DNA of 64,000 nucleotides from Mycobacterium sp. KBS0706. GTDB lineage: Bacteria; Pseudomonadota; Alphaproteobacteria; DSM-16000; Inquilinaceae. The notes below the pieces were generated by a model. The model was not told the origin of the DNA. It ran no database searches and was given only the letters and a program-made list of their open reading frames with translations. A program made the translations under genes and the position numbers. Positions 26,406-34,848 of the stretch are shown piece by piece (position 1 is the first letter of the stretch; each line of letters begins with the position of its first letter). The stretch lies in contig NZ_VCCH02000025.1 of NCBI RefSeq assembly GCF_005938675.2, positions 1-64,000 on the forward strand, in the 5' to 3' direction.

Positions 26406-27268
26406 GGCATCCTCTGGAAATCGTCCCAGGCGCCCTCGAAGCGCCGCAGGTTCTCGTCGGTGTAGGCGGCGTAGTCGAAATCCAGCGTCGAATGGATCTC
26501 CGACACCATGCTCCACATCGTCTCGCGCAGCAGCGAGGCCGCCTTCATCGCGGCGCAGCGCCGGGAGAGGTCGGCCGAGGGCGGGGAGCCGAAATAGGCC
26601 TCCAGCATCGCCGCCTCCTCCGCCACCGAGAAGCCGTTGTTCGAGGCCAGGCCGCCGAGATCGAACAGCGGGCTGTTGAAGCCGGCATAGTCCCAGTCGA
26701 CCAGCCACAGCCTCTGCCCGTCATCGATGAAGTTGGCGGCCAGCAGGTCGTTGTGGCCCAGCACCAGCTCGACCGACCCGACTGCCGCCTCCAGCTGCGC
26801 GGCGCGGCCGAGCAGCCCGGCCAGCTCCGCCGCCGGCCGCCGCCCTTCCAGCGCATGGGCGTAGTCGCGCAGCACATGGAACACCCAGAAGGCCAGCACC
26901 GGGCCGCGCAGATGGCCCGGCATCTCGTGATGCACGCGGCGCACCAGCTCCAGCACCCGCGGCGCCTGCTGCCGCACCCGCTCGGGCGTCAGCGTCTCGC
27001 CGGTGACGAAGCGGGTCACCAGGATGCCGGGCTCGGCGTGCTCCACCTCGGGCGAGATGCCGGCGGACGCGGCGGCGCGGCTGGCCGCCAGCTCGTTGAA
27101 GCGCAGGATGTGGTGGTGCGGGATGTCGGCGCCCAGCCGCACGACATGGGATCCGGCAGCGTCGTCGACCCTGTAGTTGCGGTTGGTCAGCCCGCCGGCC
27201 AGCGGCGCGATGGTGACGCGCCCGCTCCAGCAGCCCAGCCCGGCGATGATGTCCGACGCCTCCGGCAT
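26402..27268 (-). CDS. Choline/aminoglycoside kinase-like phosphotransferase
   Basis: 288 residues of the APH/choline kinase fold. APLAGGLTNRNYRVDDAAGS is the nucleotide loop, VLGHNDLLAANFI is the catalytic HxDxxxxN loop and LVDWDYAGFNSPLFDLGGLA holds the metal-binding aspartate. It precedes and overlaps the dimethylglycine-dehydrogenase-like gene by four bases and is divergent from a DeoR regulator. The context points to a choline- or aminoalcohol-type substrate, but this is inference. Confidence 0.88.
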   Translation of the reverse strand: MPEASDIIAGLGCWSGRVTIAPLAGGLTNRNYRVDDAAGSHVVRLGADIPHHHILRFNELAASRAAASAGISPEVEHAEPGILVTRFVTGETLTPERVRQQAPRVLELVRRVHHEMPGHLRGPVLAFWVFHVLRDYAHALEGRRPAAELAGLLGRAAQLEAAVGSVELVLGHNDLLAANFIDDGQRLWLVDWDYAGFNSPLFDLGGLASNNGFSVAEEAAMLEAYFGSPPSADLSRRCAAMKAASLLRETMWSMVSEIHSTLDFDYAAYTDENLRRFEGAWDDFQRMP

Positions 27269-27497
27269 TCCCGCCTCCCTGATCGACGGATAGGCCGCGC
27301 GGCCCGGCCCGTCAATGTCGAAGCGCCGCAAACCCACAGAAGGCCAATCGATCCTGTAGCTTCTTGTGGGAACTGACTGTCTTCGCGTGACAATCCACCG
27401 CGATTTCGCGGCCGGATGCGATCGAAGCTGGACAGGGCGCGCCGGCCCGCCGATAGGATAGGGCCATTCTCCAGGGCGAGGGAACGCCGCAGCGCCG

Positions 27498-28268
27498 ATG
27501 TTGTCCAACCGTTGGCAGGGCGAGATCCTGCAGGCCGTGCGCGAATCCGGCAGCTGCAGCATCGCCGAGCTGGCGCGCCGCTTCGACGTCTCGACCGAGA
27601 CGGTCCGGCGCAGCGTCAAGCCGCTGATCGAGACCGGCGCGGTGGTCCGCTTCCATGGCGGGGTGATGCTGCCGGACGGGCTGGAGGAGCCGCCGTTCCA
27701 GCGCCGGATGCAGCGCCACCACGAGGCCAAGCAGGCGGTGGCGGCGCTGGTCGCATCCCGGATCGCCGACGGCGACCCGCTCATCCTCGACAACGGCACC
27801 ACCTCGGCCTATGTCGCCCAGGCCCTTGCGCATCATTCCCGCCTGGTGGTGGTGACCAACTCGGCCGAGATCGCCTGCCGGCTGGCGCCGCGCAACGACA
27901 ACCGCGTCTTCCTGTGCGGCGGTGAGGTGAACGGTGACGACGTGGCGGCTTTCGGCCCATCGGCCATCGCCTTCCTGCGCCAGTTCCAGGTGCGCTGCGC
28001 CGTGCTGTCGGTCGGCGGCATCAACGGCCGCGGCGAGCTGGTCGATTTCCACCTGTTCGAGGCCGAGTTCTCGCATGCGGCGATGGCCCAGGCGGCGGAG
28101 ACCTGGGTGATCGCCGACCACAGCAAGTTCGGCCGGGAGGCGCCGGTGAAGGTGTGCAGCCTGGCCGATATCGACCTGGTCCTCACCGACCGCCCGCCCC
28201 CGCCCGACTTCGCCCGCCGCTGCGACGCCGCCGGGGTGCGGATTGTGGTGCCGGAGGATGAGTCCTAG
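27498..28268 (+). CDS. DeoR-family transcriptional regulator
   Basis: 256 residues. The DeoR helix-turn-helix is SCSIAELARRFDVSTETVRR at about residues 17-36, followed by the sugar-phosphate-sensing domain with DPLILDNGTTSAYVAQALA, VVTNSAEIACRL and VIADHSKFGRE. Family members bind phosphorylated effectors, which fits the divergent kinase gene producing such a signal. Its 3' end overlaps that of the convergent TetR gene by four bases. Confidence 0.93.
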   Translation: MLSNRWQGEILQAVRESGSCSIAELARRFDVSTETVRRSVKPLIETGAVVRFHGGVMLPDGLEEPPFQRRMQRHHEAKQAVAALVASRIADGDPLILDNGTTSAYVAQALAHHSRLVVVTNSAEIACRLAPRNDNRVFLCGGEVNGDDVAAFGPSAIAFLRQFQVRCAVLSVGGINGRGELVDFHLFEAEFSHAAMAQAAETWVIADHSKFGREAPVKVCSLADIDLVLTDRPPPPDFARRCDAAGVRIVVPEDES

Positions 28269-28867
28269 CGGGAAGACCGCGCCGTGACGCCGACGACCAC
28301 GTCCTCGACAATCTCCTGCAGCTCCGCCGGCGCCGCGCCGTCCCGGGCCTGGATCGAGATGCCCTGCATGACCGCGACCAGGTGCCGGGCCAGGCGGCGC
28401 CCCTCCTCCGCGTCGGCAAAGGGCTGGAGGGCCTGCGCGATCCGCTCGCGCATGGCGTCGCGCCGGGCGGCGAGGTCGCGGGCCAGCGCAGCGTGGTCGG
28501 GGTGGCAGGCGATCATGCCGCTGGAGACCATGCAGCCGCGCTCGCGGTCGGGATGGGTGACCGACCGGACCGCCGTCTCGAGCAGCCGCCGCACCGCCTC
28601 TGCCAGCGTGACCGCTGAGGCGACGAGGCCGGCATCGAGGGAGATGGTGCTGCCCTCGTAGCGGTTCAGCGCCTCCTGGTAGAGCCCGGCCTTGCTGCCG
28701 AAGGCCGAGTACAGGCTCGGCGGTGCGATGCCGATCGCCTTGGTCAGGTCGCCGATCGACACCCCTTCATAGCCGTGCCGCCAGAACAGCCGCATGGCGG
28801 TCTCGACCGCCTTGTCGCGATCGAAGCTCCATGGCCGGCCGCCGCGGGATTTCTCATCTGGTTCCAT
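28265..28867 (-). CDS. TetR-family transcriptional repressor
   Basis: 200 residues from the ATG at 28867 (a GTG at 28876 is also in frame). The DNA-binding domain has RDKAVETAMRLFWRHGYEGV and the recognition segment IGIAPPSLYSAFGSKAGLY. The ligand domain follows, with RGCMVSSGMIACHPD characteristic of the AcrR/TetR_C group. It is divergent from an exported hydrolase; the gap holds nested palindromes, so self-regulation and control of the hydrolase are likely. Confidence 0.92.
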   Translation of the reverse strand: MEPDEKSRGGRPWSFDRDKAVETAMRLFWRHGYEGVSIGDLTKAIGIAPPSLYSAFGSKAGLYQEALNRYEGSTISLDAGLVASAVTLAEAVRRLLETAVRSVTHPDRERGCMVSSGMIACHPDHAALARDLAARRDAMRERIAQALQPFADAEEGRRLARHLVAVMQGISIQARDGAAPAELQEIVEDVVVGVTARSSR

Positions 28868-28925
28868 ATCGACCACTAAACAACATCTTGACGGCCAGCG
28901 TCAAATCGGTTGATTAGTGATCGAT
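28868..28925. promoter_or_regulatory. Nested TetR-type operator
   Basis: An outer inverted repeat of 17 bp (28868-28884, ATCGACCACTAAACAAC, against 28909-28925) matches at 15 of 17 positions. An inner perfect repeat TTGACG-N5-CGTCAA lies at 28888-28904, almost on the same centre. TAAACAACAT also recurs directly at 28877 and 28925. The block fills the gap between TetR and the hydrolase gene. TTGACG may double as a -35 element. Confidence 0.55.
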
Positions 28926-28945
28926 AAACAACATGGATGAGACCG

Positions 28946-29863
28946 ATGGATCACTCACGACGCAGCTTCCTGGCCGGTGCGGCCGGCCTCGCGGCCCTGG
29001 CCGTTCACGCCAGGCTCGGATTTGCGGCGCCGCAGGCCCGGGAGACGTTTTCCGTCCGCTCATCGGACGGCACGACACTGATCGGAGAGGCGCAGGGCGA
29101 CCCGCAGGCGCCGGAGATCCTGTTCATCCACGGCCTGCGCCAGAGCCGGCTGAGCTGGGACAAGCAGTTCGCCGACCCGGGGCTGGCCGGCTTCCGGCTG
29201 GTCCGCTTCGACCTGCGCGGCCATGGCGATTCGGACAAGCCCCCCTCCCCCGATTCCTATGCCGATGCCGACCGGTGGGCGGACGACGTCGCCGCCGTGA
29301 TCGCCGGCGCCAGGCTGCGCCGCCCCGTTCTGGTGGGCTGGTCGCTCGGCGGCTACGTGGCCGGCGCGTATCTGCGGAAATACGGCGGCGCGCGGGTGGC
29401 GGGATTCAACCTGGTCGATGCCGTCACCAAGCTGTCGCCCGATCTGCTGACGCCGCTGGCAGGCACCTTCGCCCGCACCACCACCTCGCCCGACCTGGCC
29501 GAGCGGACGGCGGAGACGGCGCGCTTCCTGGAGGCCTGCTTCCACCAGCCGCCGACGGGCGTGGAGCTGCAGCGCATGCTGGTCGTCAACGGAATGACCG
29601 CGCGGGCGGTCGGCGAAGGCTTCGTCAGGACAGCCACGCCGGATCTCGAACCCGTGTTCCAGGCCTATGCCGGTCCGATCCTGCTGACGCACGGGGTACA
29701 TGACCGGCTGGTGCGGCTGGCGATGTCGGAGCGGATCCGGGCGATCCATTCCGGCAGCCGTCTCTCGGTGTATGCGGAGAGCGGCCACAGTCCCTTCTAT
29801 GAGGAGCCGGACCGGTTCGGACGCGAGCTCGCCGCCTTCGTCACGGCCTCGGCCAGGGGCTGA
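28946..29863 (+). CDS. Tat-exported alpha/beta hydrolase
   Basis: 305 residues from the ATG at 28946 (a start at 28937 would add three residues). A twin-arginine signal SRRSFLAGAAGLAALAVHA opens the protein. The hydrolase core has ILFIHGLRQSRLSWDKQF (oxyanion), VRFDLRGHGDSDKP, nucleophile elbow GWSLGGYVAGAY (serine), acid in HGVHDRLVR and histidine in AESGHSPFYEEP. It acts outside the cytoplasm; substrate unknown. Probably repressed by the divergent TetR protein. A small RNA on the other strand ends 9 bp past its stop. Confidence 0.9.
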   Translation: MDHSRRSFLAGAAGLAALAVHARLGFAAPQARETFSVRSSDGTTLIGEAQGDPQAPEILFIHGLRQSRLSWDKQFADPGLAGFRLVRFDLRGHGDSDKPPSPDSYADADRWADDVAAVIAGARLRRPVLVGWSLGGYVAGAYLRKYGGARVAGFNLVDAVTKLSPDLLTPLAGTFARTTTSPDLAERTAETARFLEACFHQPPTGVELQRMLVVNGMTARAVGEGFVRTATPDLEPVFQAYAGPILLTHGVHDRLVRLAMSERIRAIHSGSRLSVYAESGHSPFYEEPDRFGRELAAFVTASARG

Positions 29864-29872
29864 GCCCTCCCC

Positions 29873-29965
29873 AAAAGAAAACAGGCCGCAGCGAACTGCG
29901 GCCCGAGTTTAGGGAGGAAACGCCCAAGAAGTGCGTTACGACAGCAGCTCATCACTGCATATCGC
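29873..29965 (-). ncRNA. mmgR: MmgR/suhB-type (alpha-r8) trans-acting small RNA
   Basis: Read on the minus strand: first stem AACGC...GCGTT around CTTCTTGG, then the exposed TTTCCTCCCT, then terminator stem GGCCGCAG-TTCG-CTGCGGCC (29903 to 29884) with UUCG loop and a TGTTTTCTTTT tail ending at 29873. The conserved TTGGGCGTTTCCTCCCT block is, as I recall, the hallmark of the Rfam suhB/MmgR family of alphaproteobacteria, which base-pairs with ribosome sites of phasin and other mRNAs. A sigma-70-like promoter at proper distance supports a transcript of about 93 nt. The 5' end is estimated. Confidence 0.65.
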
Positions 29966-29971
29966 ACTGCA

Positions 29972-30000
29972 ACATAAGCATGGCGCGACGGGCTTCGCAA
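29972..30000 (-). promoter_or_regulatory. Sigma-70-type promoter of the small RNA
   Basis: On the minus strand TTGCGA (30000-29995) and TTATGT (29977-29972) are separated by exactly 17 bp, placing transcription start near 29965, about 93 nt before the terminator end. Confidence 0.5.
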
Positions 30001-30234
30001 GCGAAAAGAGATTAAAAATTGGTCACGCTCGATTCTGCCCAAAAATTGCCCGCTTTCGCGCCGGATGCCGATGCGTTGGGCGCCCAAAGCTGTTTGATCA
30101 GCCACAACACGAGGTCGTCATGGGCCGAAGCCGATTCGCGCTGCGGCTGGCGACCGGGCGTGCGATCGTAGGACGGCGGACCGCCGGCGACTCGAATCGG
30201 AGGACGCCCGTCCGCGCAGGAGGAGGCACAGAAG

Positions 30235-31320
30235 ATGCAGCGATGGATCGCCGCCGCCGTGGCGGCATGGGCGCTGGCCGCCGTGCCGGTTCAGGCCGCC
30301 GAGAAGGTCATCCTCGACACCGATTTCAGCACCGCGGGGGATGACGGCCAGGTCCTGATCATGGCCGCGCAGCTCGACCGCGAGGGCGTGATCGACCTGA
30401 AGGGCGTCACCGTGGTGACCGGCAACAACTGGCTGAAGCAGGAGGTGGCGGACGCGCTGCGGGCGGTCGAGCGCCTGGGCATCGCCGACAAGGTCGGGGT
30501 CTATGCCGGCGCCAACCTGCCGCTGGTGCACGACCCGGAGAGCTTCGAGAGCGAGCGCGCCCTGTTCGGCTTCGGCGAAAGCTACAAGACCGCCTTCCAC
30601 CGGCCGCAGCCGGCCGATGCCGACCTGGTGGCGCCGCCGGACGGCTTCGCCCAGAAGACCAAGCTGCGCGACCAGGACGCGGTCGACTTCATCGTCGACA
30701 CGGTCAAGGCCAACCCGCACGAGGTGTCGCTGCTGGTGATCGGCCCGGCGACCAACATCGCCCTGGCGGTGCGCAAGAACCCGGAGATCGTGCCGCTGAT
30801 CAAGCAGATCGTCTACATGGCCGGCGCCTTCGACGTCCGCGGCAACACCACCCCGGCCGCCGAGATGAATGTCTGGATCGACCCGGAGGCCACGCGCATC
30901 GTCATGCGCGAACCGATCGACCAGGCCATCATCCCGCTCGACGTCACCGACATCACCCAGCTGACCAAGCCCGACTGGGACCGGATCGTCGCCGCCGGCG
31001 GCCCGATCCCGGCGCTGTTCAAGGACACCTGGATGGCGAAGGCCTTCGCCGGGGACCCGAAGGCGACGGTCAACGTCTTCGACACGCTCGCCCTCGCCTA
31101 TCTGGTCGACCCCGGCTACGCCACCAAGGTCGAGGACCTGTTCGTCGATGTCGACATCGCCTTCGGCCCCGGCTACGGCCGCACCTTCGGCTATTGGCAG
31201 GAGCAGCCGACGAAGCTGCTGCACAAGATCAAGGTGGTGAAGCAGTTCGACAACCGCCGCTTCTTCGACCTCTATGTCGACCTGATGACCCGGCCGGTGC
31301 CGATCAAGCCGGCGAGCTGA
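30235..31320 (+). CDS. Exported inosine/uridine-type nucleoside hydrolase
   Basis: 361 residues. A signal peptide (MQRWIAAAVAAWALAAVPVQ, cleavage near AA) is followed by VILDTDFSTAGDDGQVLIMA, the calcium-binding N-terminal motif (family DTDPGxDDA, here modified). LVIGPATNIALAVRKNPEIV and AEMNVWIDPEATRIVM are further family motifs. The enzyme would split nucleosides into base and ribose in the periplasm. GGAGGAGG lies before the ATG. The unknown gene at 31334 follows after 13 bp. Confidence 0.9.
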   Translation: MQRWIAAAVAAWALAAVPVQAAEKVILDTDFSTAGDDGQVLIMAAQLDREGVIDLKGVTVVTGNNWLKQEVADALRAVERLGIADKVGVYAGANLPLVHDPESFESERALFGFGESYKTAFHRPQPADADLVAPPDGFAQKTKLRDQDAVDFIVDTVKANPHEVSLLVIGPATNIALAVRKNPEIVPLIKQIVYMAGAFDVRGNTTPAAEMNVWIDPEATRIVMREPIDQAIIPLDVTDITQLTKPDWDRIVAAGGPIPALFKDTWMAKAFAGDPKATVNVFDTLALAYLVDPGYATKVEDLFVDVDIAFGPGYGRTFGYWQEQPTKLLHKIKVVKQFDNRRFFDLYVDLMTRPVPIKPAS

Positions 31321-31333
31321 TGGAGACAGGACG

Positions 31334-31948
31334 ATGTCGGAGCCGGACGGCGCCTTCCTCAAGCTTCGGATCGCCCGGCCCGACCTCGTCCGCTGGCTGG
31401 ACTCGCCGCCTGCCCCGGCGTCGCGCTGGCTCGACTGGCGGAGCATCGGCGGCCAGTGGTATTTCGCCGACGGCCCGGAGGAAATCCGCAGCGTCTCGGT
31501 GGTCCAGCTGCTGCGGACCATCGCGGAGTGCGATGCCACTCTCGGGCGCGCCGCGACGAACCGGCAGGCGCTGCGCGGCATCCTCGACGCCGCCGAGGCG
31601 CCCGAATTCCGGCAGGCGGCCTATGATCCCGGGACCCAGGATCTCGTGGCCGGGACCCTGACCTATTCCGAGAACCTGAACGACTTCATCGTCTTTCTGA
31701 CGATCGCCCGCGGCGCGGCGGCGTTCCTGGCGCCGGACGGGCACGGCATCGCCGTGATCCACAACTACCTCTGGGGCGGCGAGGACGAGCAGATCACCCG
31801 GGCGGCGCTGCGGCTCGGCCCCGGCAACCAGTCGGGCTTCATGGACGAGGCCGAGGGCCGCAGCGCCGGCGGCGCCTTCCAGGCGCTGGCCGAGCAGATG
31901 CTCGCCGGCGGCCGGCCGCCCGTGGATGAGCTGGACGGGCTGCGATAA
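31334..31948 (+). CDS. Unknown protein co-directional with the nucleoside hydrolase
   Basis: 204 residues without signal peptide or membrane segment, acidic and tryptophan-containing near the N-terminus (RWLDWRSIGGQWYFADGPEE). I do not recognise a domain. A hydrophobic central stretch FIVFLTIARGAAAFLAPDG and GIAVIHNYLWGGEDEQITRA are the most distinctive parts. GGAGACAGG precedes the ATG, and codon use matches the neighbours, so it is very likely a real gene. It starts 13 bp after the nucleoside hydrolase stop and so is probably co-transcribed. Confidence 0.75.
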   Translation: MSEPDGAFLKLRIARPDLVRWLDSPPAPASRWLDWRSIGGQWYFADGPEEIRSVSVVQLLRTIAECDATLGRAATNRQALRGILDAAEAPEFRQAAYDPGTQDLVAGTLTYSENLNDFIVFLTIARGAAAFLAPDGHGIAVIHNYLWGGEDEQITRAALRLGPGNQSGFMDEAEGRSAGGAFQALAEQMLAGGRPPVDELDGLR

Positions 31949-32059
31949 CGGCCTGCGCCATGCGCCGGACGCGGCCCGGGGCGGGCCGCGATCCCTCTGG
32001 GAAATCCCGGGCGATGGCTCCAAGATGCGCGCCGCAGAGAGGCAGTCCCGAGATCCCGA

Positions 32060-33445
32060 ATGACCCAGATCCTGAAGACCATCACGCCGGTGAACGGCGG
32101 CATCTATGTCGAGCGGCCGCTGGCGACGCCGGCCGAGGCCGAGGCGGCGCTGGCCCGCGCCCGGGTGGCCCAGGCCGAATGGCGGCGCGTGCCGGTGTCG
32201 GAGCGGGCGCGGCTGCTGTCCGCCGCGGTCGACGCCTTCGTTGCCGCCGGGCCGGAGATCGCGCGCGAGATCACCTGGCAGATGGGCCGGCCGGTGCGCT
32301 ACACCCCCGGCGAAGTGCGCGGCTTCGAGGAGCGGGCGCGCTACATGATCTCGGTGGCCGAGGGGGCGCTGGCCGATGTCGATGTCGGGCCGAAGGAGGG
32401 CTTCCGCCGCTTCATCCGGCGCGACCCGCTGGGCACGGTCTTCGTCGTCGCGCCCTGGAATTACCCCTATCTGACCGCGGTCAATGCCGTGGTCCCGGCT
32501 CTGATGGCCGGCAATGCGGTGATCCTGAAGCATTCGCACCAGACCCCGCTGTGCGCCGAGCGCTTCGCCGAGGCGCTGTCCGGCCTGCCGCCGGGCGTGT
32601 TCCAGCACATCCATGCCGACCATGAGACCACGGCGAAGATGATCGGCAGCGGCGCGGTCGACTTCGTCGCCTTCACCGGCTCGGTCCCCGGCGGCCGCGC
32701 GGTCGAGGAGGCCGCCGCCGGCCGCTTCGTCGGCGTCGGGCTGGAGCTCGGCGGCAAGGACCCCGGCTATGTCCGCGCCGATGCCGACCTGAAGCACGCG
32801 GTCGAGACGCTGGTCGATGGCGCCTTCTTCAACTCCGGCCAGTCCTGCTGCGGCATCGAGCGGATCTATGTCCACGCCTCGGTCTACGACGCTTTCGTCG
32901 AGGGCGCGGTCGAGCTGACCCGGCAATATGTGCTGGGCGACCCGACCGAGGAGGCGACGACGCTCGGCCCCATGGTCCGGGCCTCGGCCGCCGATTTCGT
33001 GCGCGGCCAGACCGCGGAGGCGGTGCGCCAGGGCGCCCGCGCCCTGATCGACACCAAGGGCTTCGCCGCGGACAAGGCCGGCACGCCCTATCTGGCGCCG
33101 CAGGTGCTGACCGGCGTCGACCATTCGATGCGGGTGATGACCGAAGAAAGCTTCGGCCCGGTCGTCGGCATCATGAAGGTGGCGTCGGACGAGGAGGCGG
33201 TGCGGCTGATGAACGACAGCCCCTACGGCCTGACCGCCTCGGTCTTCACCCGCGACGTCGACGCCGCCATCGCCATCGGCGACCAGGTCGCGACCGGCAC
33301 CTGGTTCCTGAACCGCTGCGACTATCTGGACCCGGCTTTGGCCTGGACTGGCGTCAAGGAGTCCGGCCGCGGCTGCACCCTCTCGACCCTCGGCTACGAT
33401 TACCTGACCCGGCCGAAATCCTTCCATCTGCGGCTTCCGGGGTGA
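32060..33445 (+). CDS. Aldehyde dehydrogenase
   Basis: 461 residues. VVAPWNYPYLTAVNAVVPAL lines the NAD site, FTGSVPGGRAVEEAAAG is the nucleotide loop, LELGGKDPGYV carries the general-base glutamate and NSGQSCCGIERIYV the catalytic cysteine. TEESFGPVVGIMKV completes the fold. It is somewhat shorter than the 480-500 usual in the family, like succinate-semialdehyde-type members. An iron alcohol dehydrogenase follows in the same direction; the two could oxidise an alcohol to its acid. Confidence 0.93.
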   Translation: MTQILKTITPVNGGIYVERPLATPAEAEAALARARVAQAEWRRVPVSERARLLSAAVDAFVAAGPEIAREITWQMGRPVRYTPGEVRGFEERARYMISVAEGALADVDVGPKEGFRRFIRRDPLGTVFVVAPWNYPYLTAVNAVVPALMAGNAVILKHSHQTPLCAERFAEALSGLPPGVFQHIHADHETTAKMIGSGAVDFVAFTGSVPGGRAVEEAAAGRFVGVGLELGGKDPGYVRADADLKHAVETLVDGAFFNSGQSCCGIERIYVHASVYDAFVEGAVELTRQYVLGDPTEEATTLGPMVRASAADFVRGQTAEAVRQGARALIDTKGFAADKAGTPYLAPQVLTGVDHSMRVMTEESFGPVVGIMKVASDEEAVRLMNDSPYGLTASVFTRDVDAAIAIGDQVATGTWFLNRCDYLDPALAWTGVKESGRGCTLSTLGYDYLTRPKSFHLRLPG

Positions 33446-33470
33446 GGACGGGCGGTTTGTGTTTTGGTTC

Positions 33471-33548
33471 TGTCATTGCCGGGCTTGACCCGGCAATCCA
33501 GAAAATGTCGACAGTCTCTGGATGCCCGGGTCAAGCCCGGGCATGACA
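33471..33548. repeat. Dispersed repeat B, copy 2 (78 bp)
   Basis: Begins TGTCATTGCCGGGCTTGACC and ends GTCAAGCCCGGGCATGACA, the reverse complement of the 14713 copy. It lies between the aldehyde and alcohol dehydrogenase genes. Confidence 0.9.
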
Positions 33549-33576
33549 ATGGGAAAAGCGGTCAACGACAGGGCGG

Positions 33577-34746
33577 ATGAAGGCGACGATGCTCAAAGGC
33601 AACTGGAACTACCCGACCGCGGTGAAGTTCGGCCCCGGCCGGATCAAGGAGCTGCCGGACCTGTGCAAGGCCCATGGCCTGACGCGGCCGCTGCTGGTGA
33701 CCGACCCCGGCCTGGCGAAGCTGGCGATGATCGCCGACGCCGTGGCCGCCAACGAGGCCGCCGGCATCCCGACCGCCGTGTTCAGCGACGTCAAGCCGAA
33801 CCCGACCGGCAAGAACGTCGCCGACGGCGTCGCGGTCTACCGCGCCGGCGACCATGACGGCGTCATCGCCTTCGGCGGCGGCAGCCCGCTCGACGCCGGC
33901 AAGGCCATCGCCTTCCATGCCGGCCAGTCGCGCCCGCTGTGGGATTTCGAGGATATCGGCGATTGGTGGACCCGCGCCGACGCGTCGAAGATCGCCCCGG
34001 TGATCGCCATCCCGACCACCGCCGGCACCGGGTCGGAGGTCGGCCGCGCCGGCGTCATCACCGACGAGGACGCGCATGTGAAGCGCATCATCTTCCATCC
34101 GAAGATGATGCCGGTCGTGGTGATCGCCGATCCGGAGCTGAGCTTCGGCCTGCCGCCGCATGTCACCGCGGCCACCGGCATGGACGCCCTGGCTCATTGC
34201 CTGGAGGCGTTCTGCGCCCCCGGCTTCCACCCGATGGCCGACGGCATCGCGCTGGAGGGCATCCGGCTGATCCGGGAATGGCTGCCGGTCGCGGTCAAGG
34301 ACGGCCGCAACCTGGAGGCGCGCAGCAACATGCTGGTCGCCGCCAGCATGGGCGCCACCGCCTTCCAGAAGGGGCTGGGGTCGATCCACTCCCTCGCCCA
34401 CCCGCTCGGCGCCCTGTACGACGCCCATCACGGCCTGCTGAACGGCATCCTGATGCCGTACTGCATGGTCCACAACCGCGACGCCATCGAGGGCCGGATG
34501 GAGCGGCTGGGCCGCTATATCGACCTGTCGAACCCCAGCTTCGACACCGTCCTGATCTGGGTGCTGGATTTGCGCCGCGAGATCGGCATCCCGCACACGC
34601 TGAAGGACATCGGCATCGGCGACAACCGAGCCGAGGAGATCGGCCGCATGGCCGAGGCCGACCCGTCGACCGGCAGCAACGCCAAGCCGGTCAAGGCCGA
34701 CGACCTGCGCGCGGTGTTCGTGGATGCGGTGAACGGGCGGCTGTAA
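33577..34746 (+). CDS. Iron-containing alcohol dehydrogenase
   Basis: 389 residues, the usual length. FGPGRIKELPDLCKAHGLTR opens the nucleotide domain, IAFGGGSPLDAGKAIAFHA is the NAD loop, IPTTAGTGSEVGRAGVI is conserved, and the metal ligands lie in MDALAHCLEAFCAPGFHP and IHSLAHPLGALYDAHHGLLN. It reduces or oxidises an alcohol/aldehyde pair in the cytoplasm. It follows an aldehyde dehydrogenase with repeat B between them. Confidence 0.94.
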   Translation: MKATMLKGNWNYPTAVKFGPGRIKELPDLCKAHGLTRPLLVTDPGLAKLAMIADAVAANEAAGIPTAVFSDVKPNPTGKNVADGVAVYRAGDHDGVIAFGGGSPLDAGKAIAFHAGQSRPLWDFEDIGDWWTRADASKIAPVIAIPTTAGTGSEVGRAGVITDEDAHVKRIIFHPKMMPVVVIADPELSFGLPPHVTAATGMDALAHCLEAFCAPGFHPMADGIALEGIRLIREWLPVAVKDGRNLEARSNMLVAASMGATAFQKGLGSIHSLAHPLGALYDAHHGLLNGILMPYCMVHNRDAIEGRMERLGRYIDLSNPSFDTVLIWVLDLRREIGIPHTLKDIGIGDNRAEEIGRMAEADPSTGSNAKPVKADDLRAVFVDAVNGRL

Positions 34747-34848
34747 GGCCTGCCCCTCCCCTTGATCTTGTCATCGCCGGGCTTGACCCGGTGATCCAGG
34801 GGCCACCCAGTACGGCATCGATAGTCCCTGGATGCCCGGGTCAAGCCC

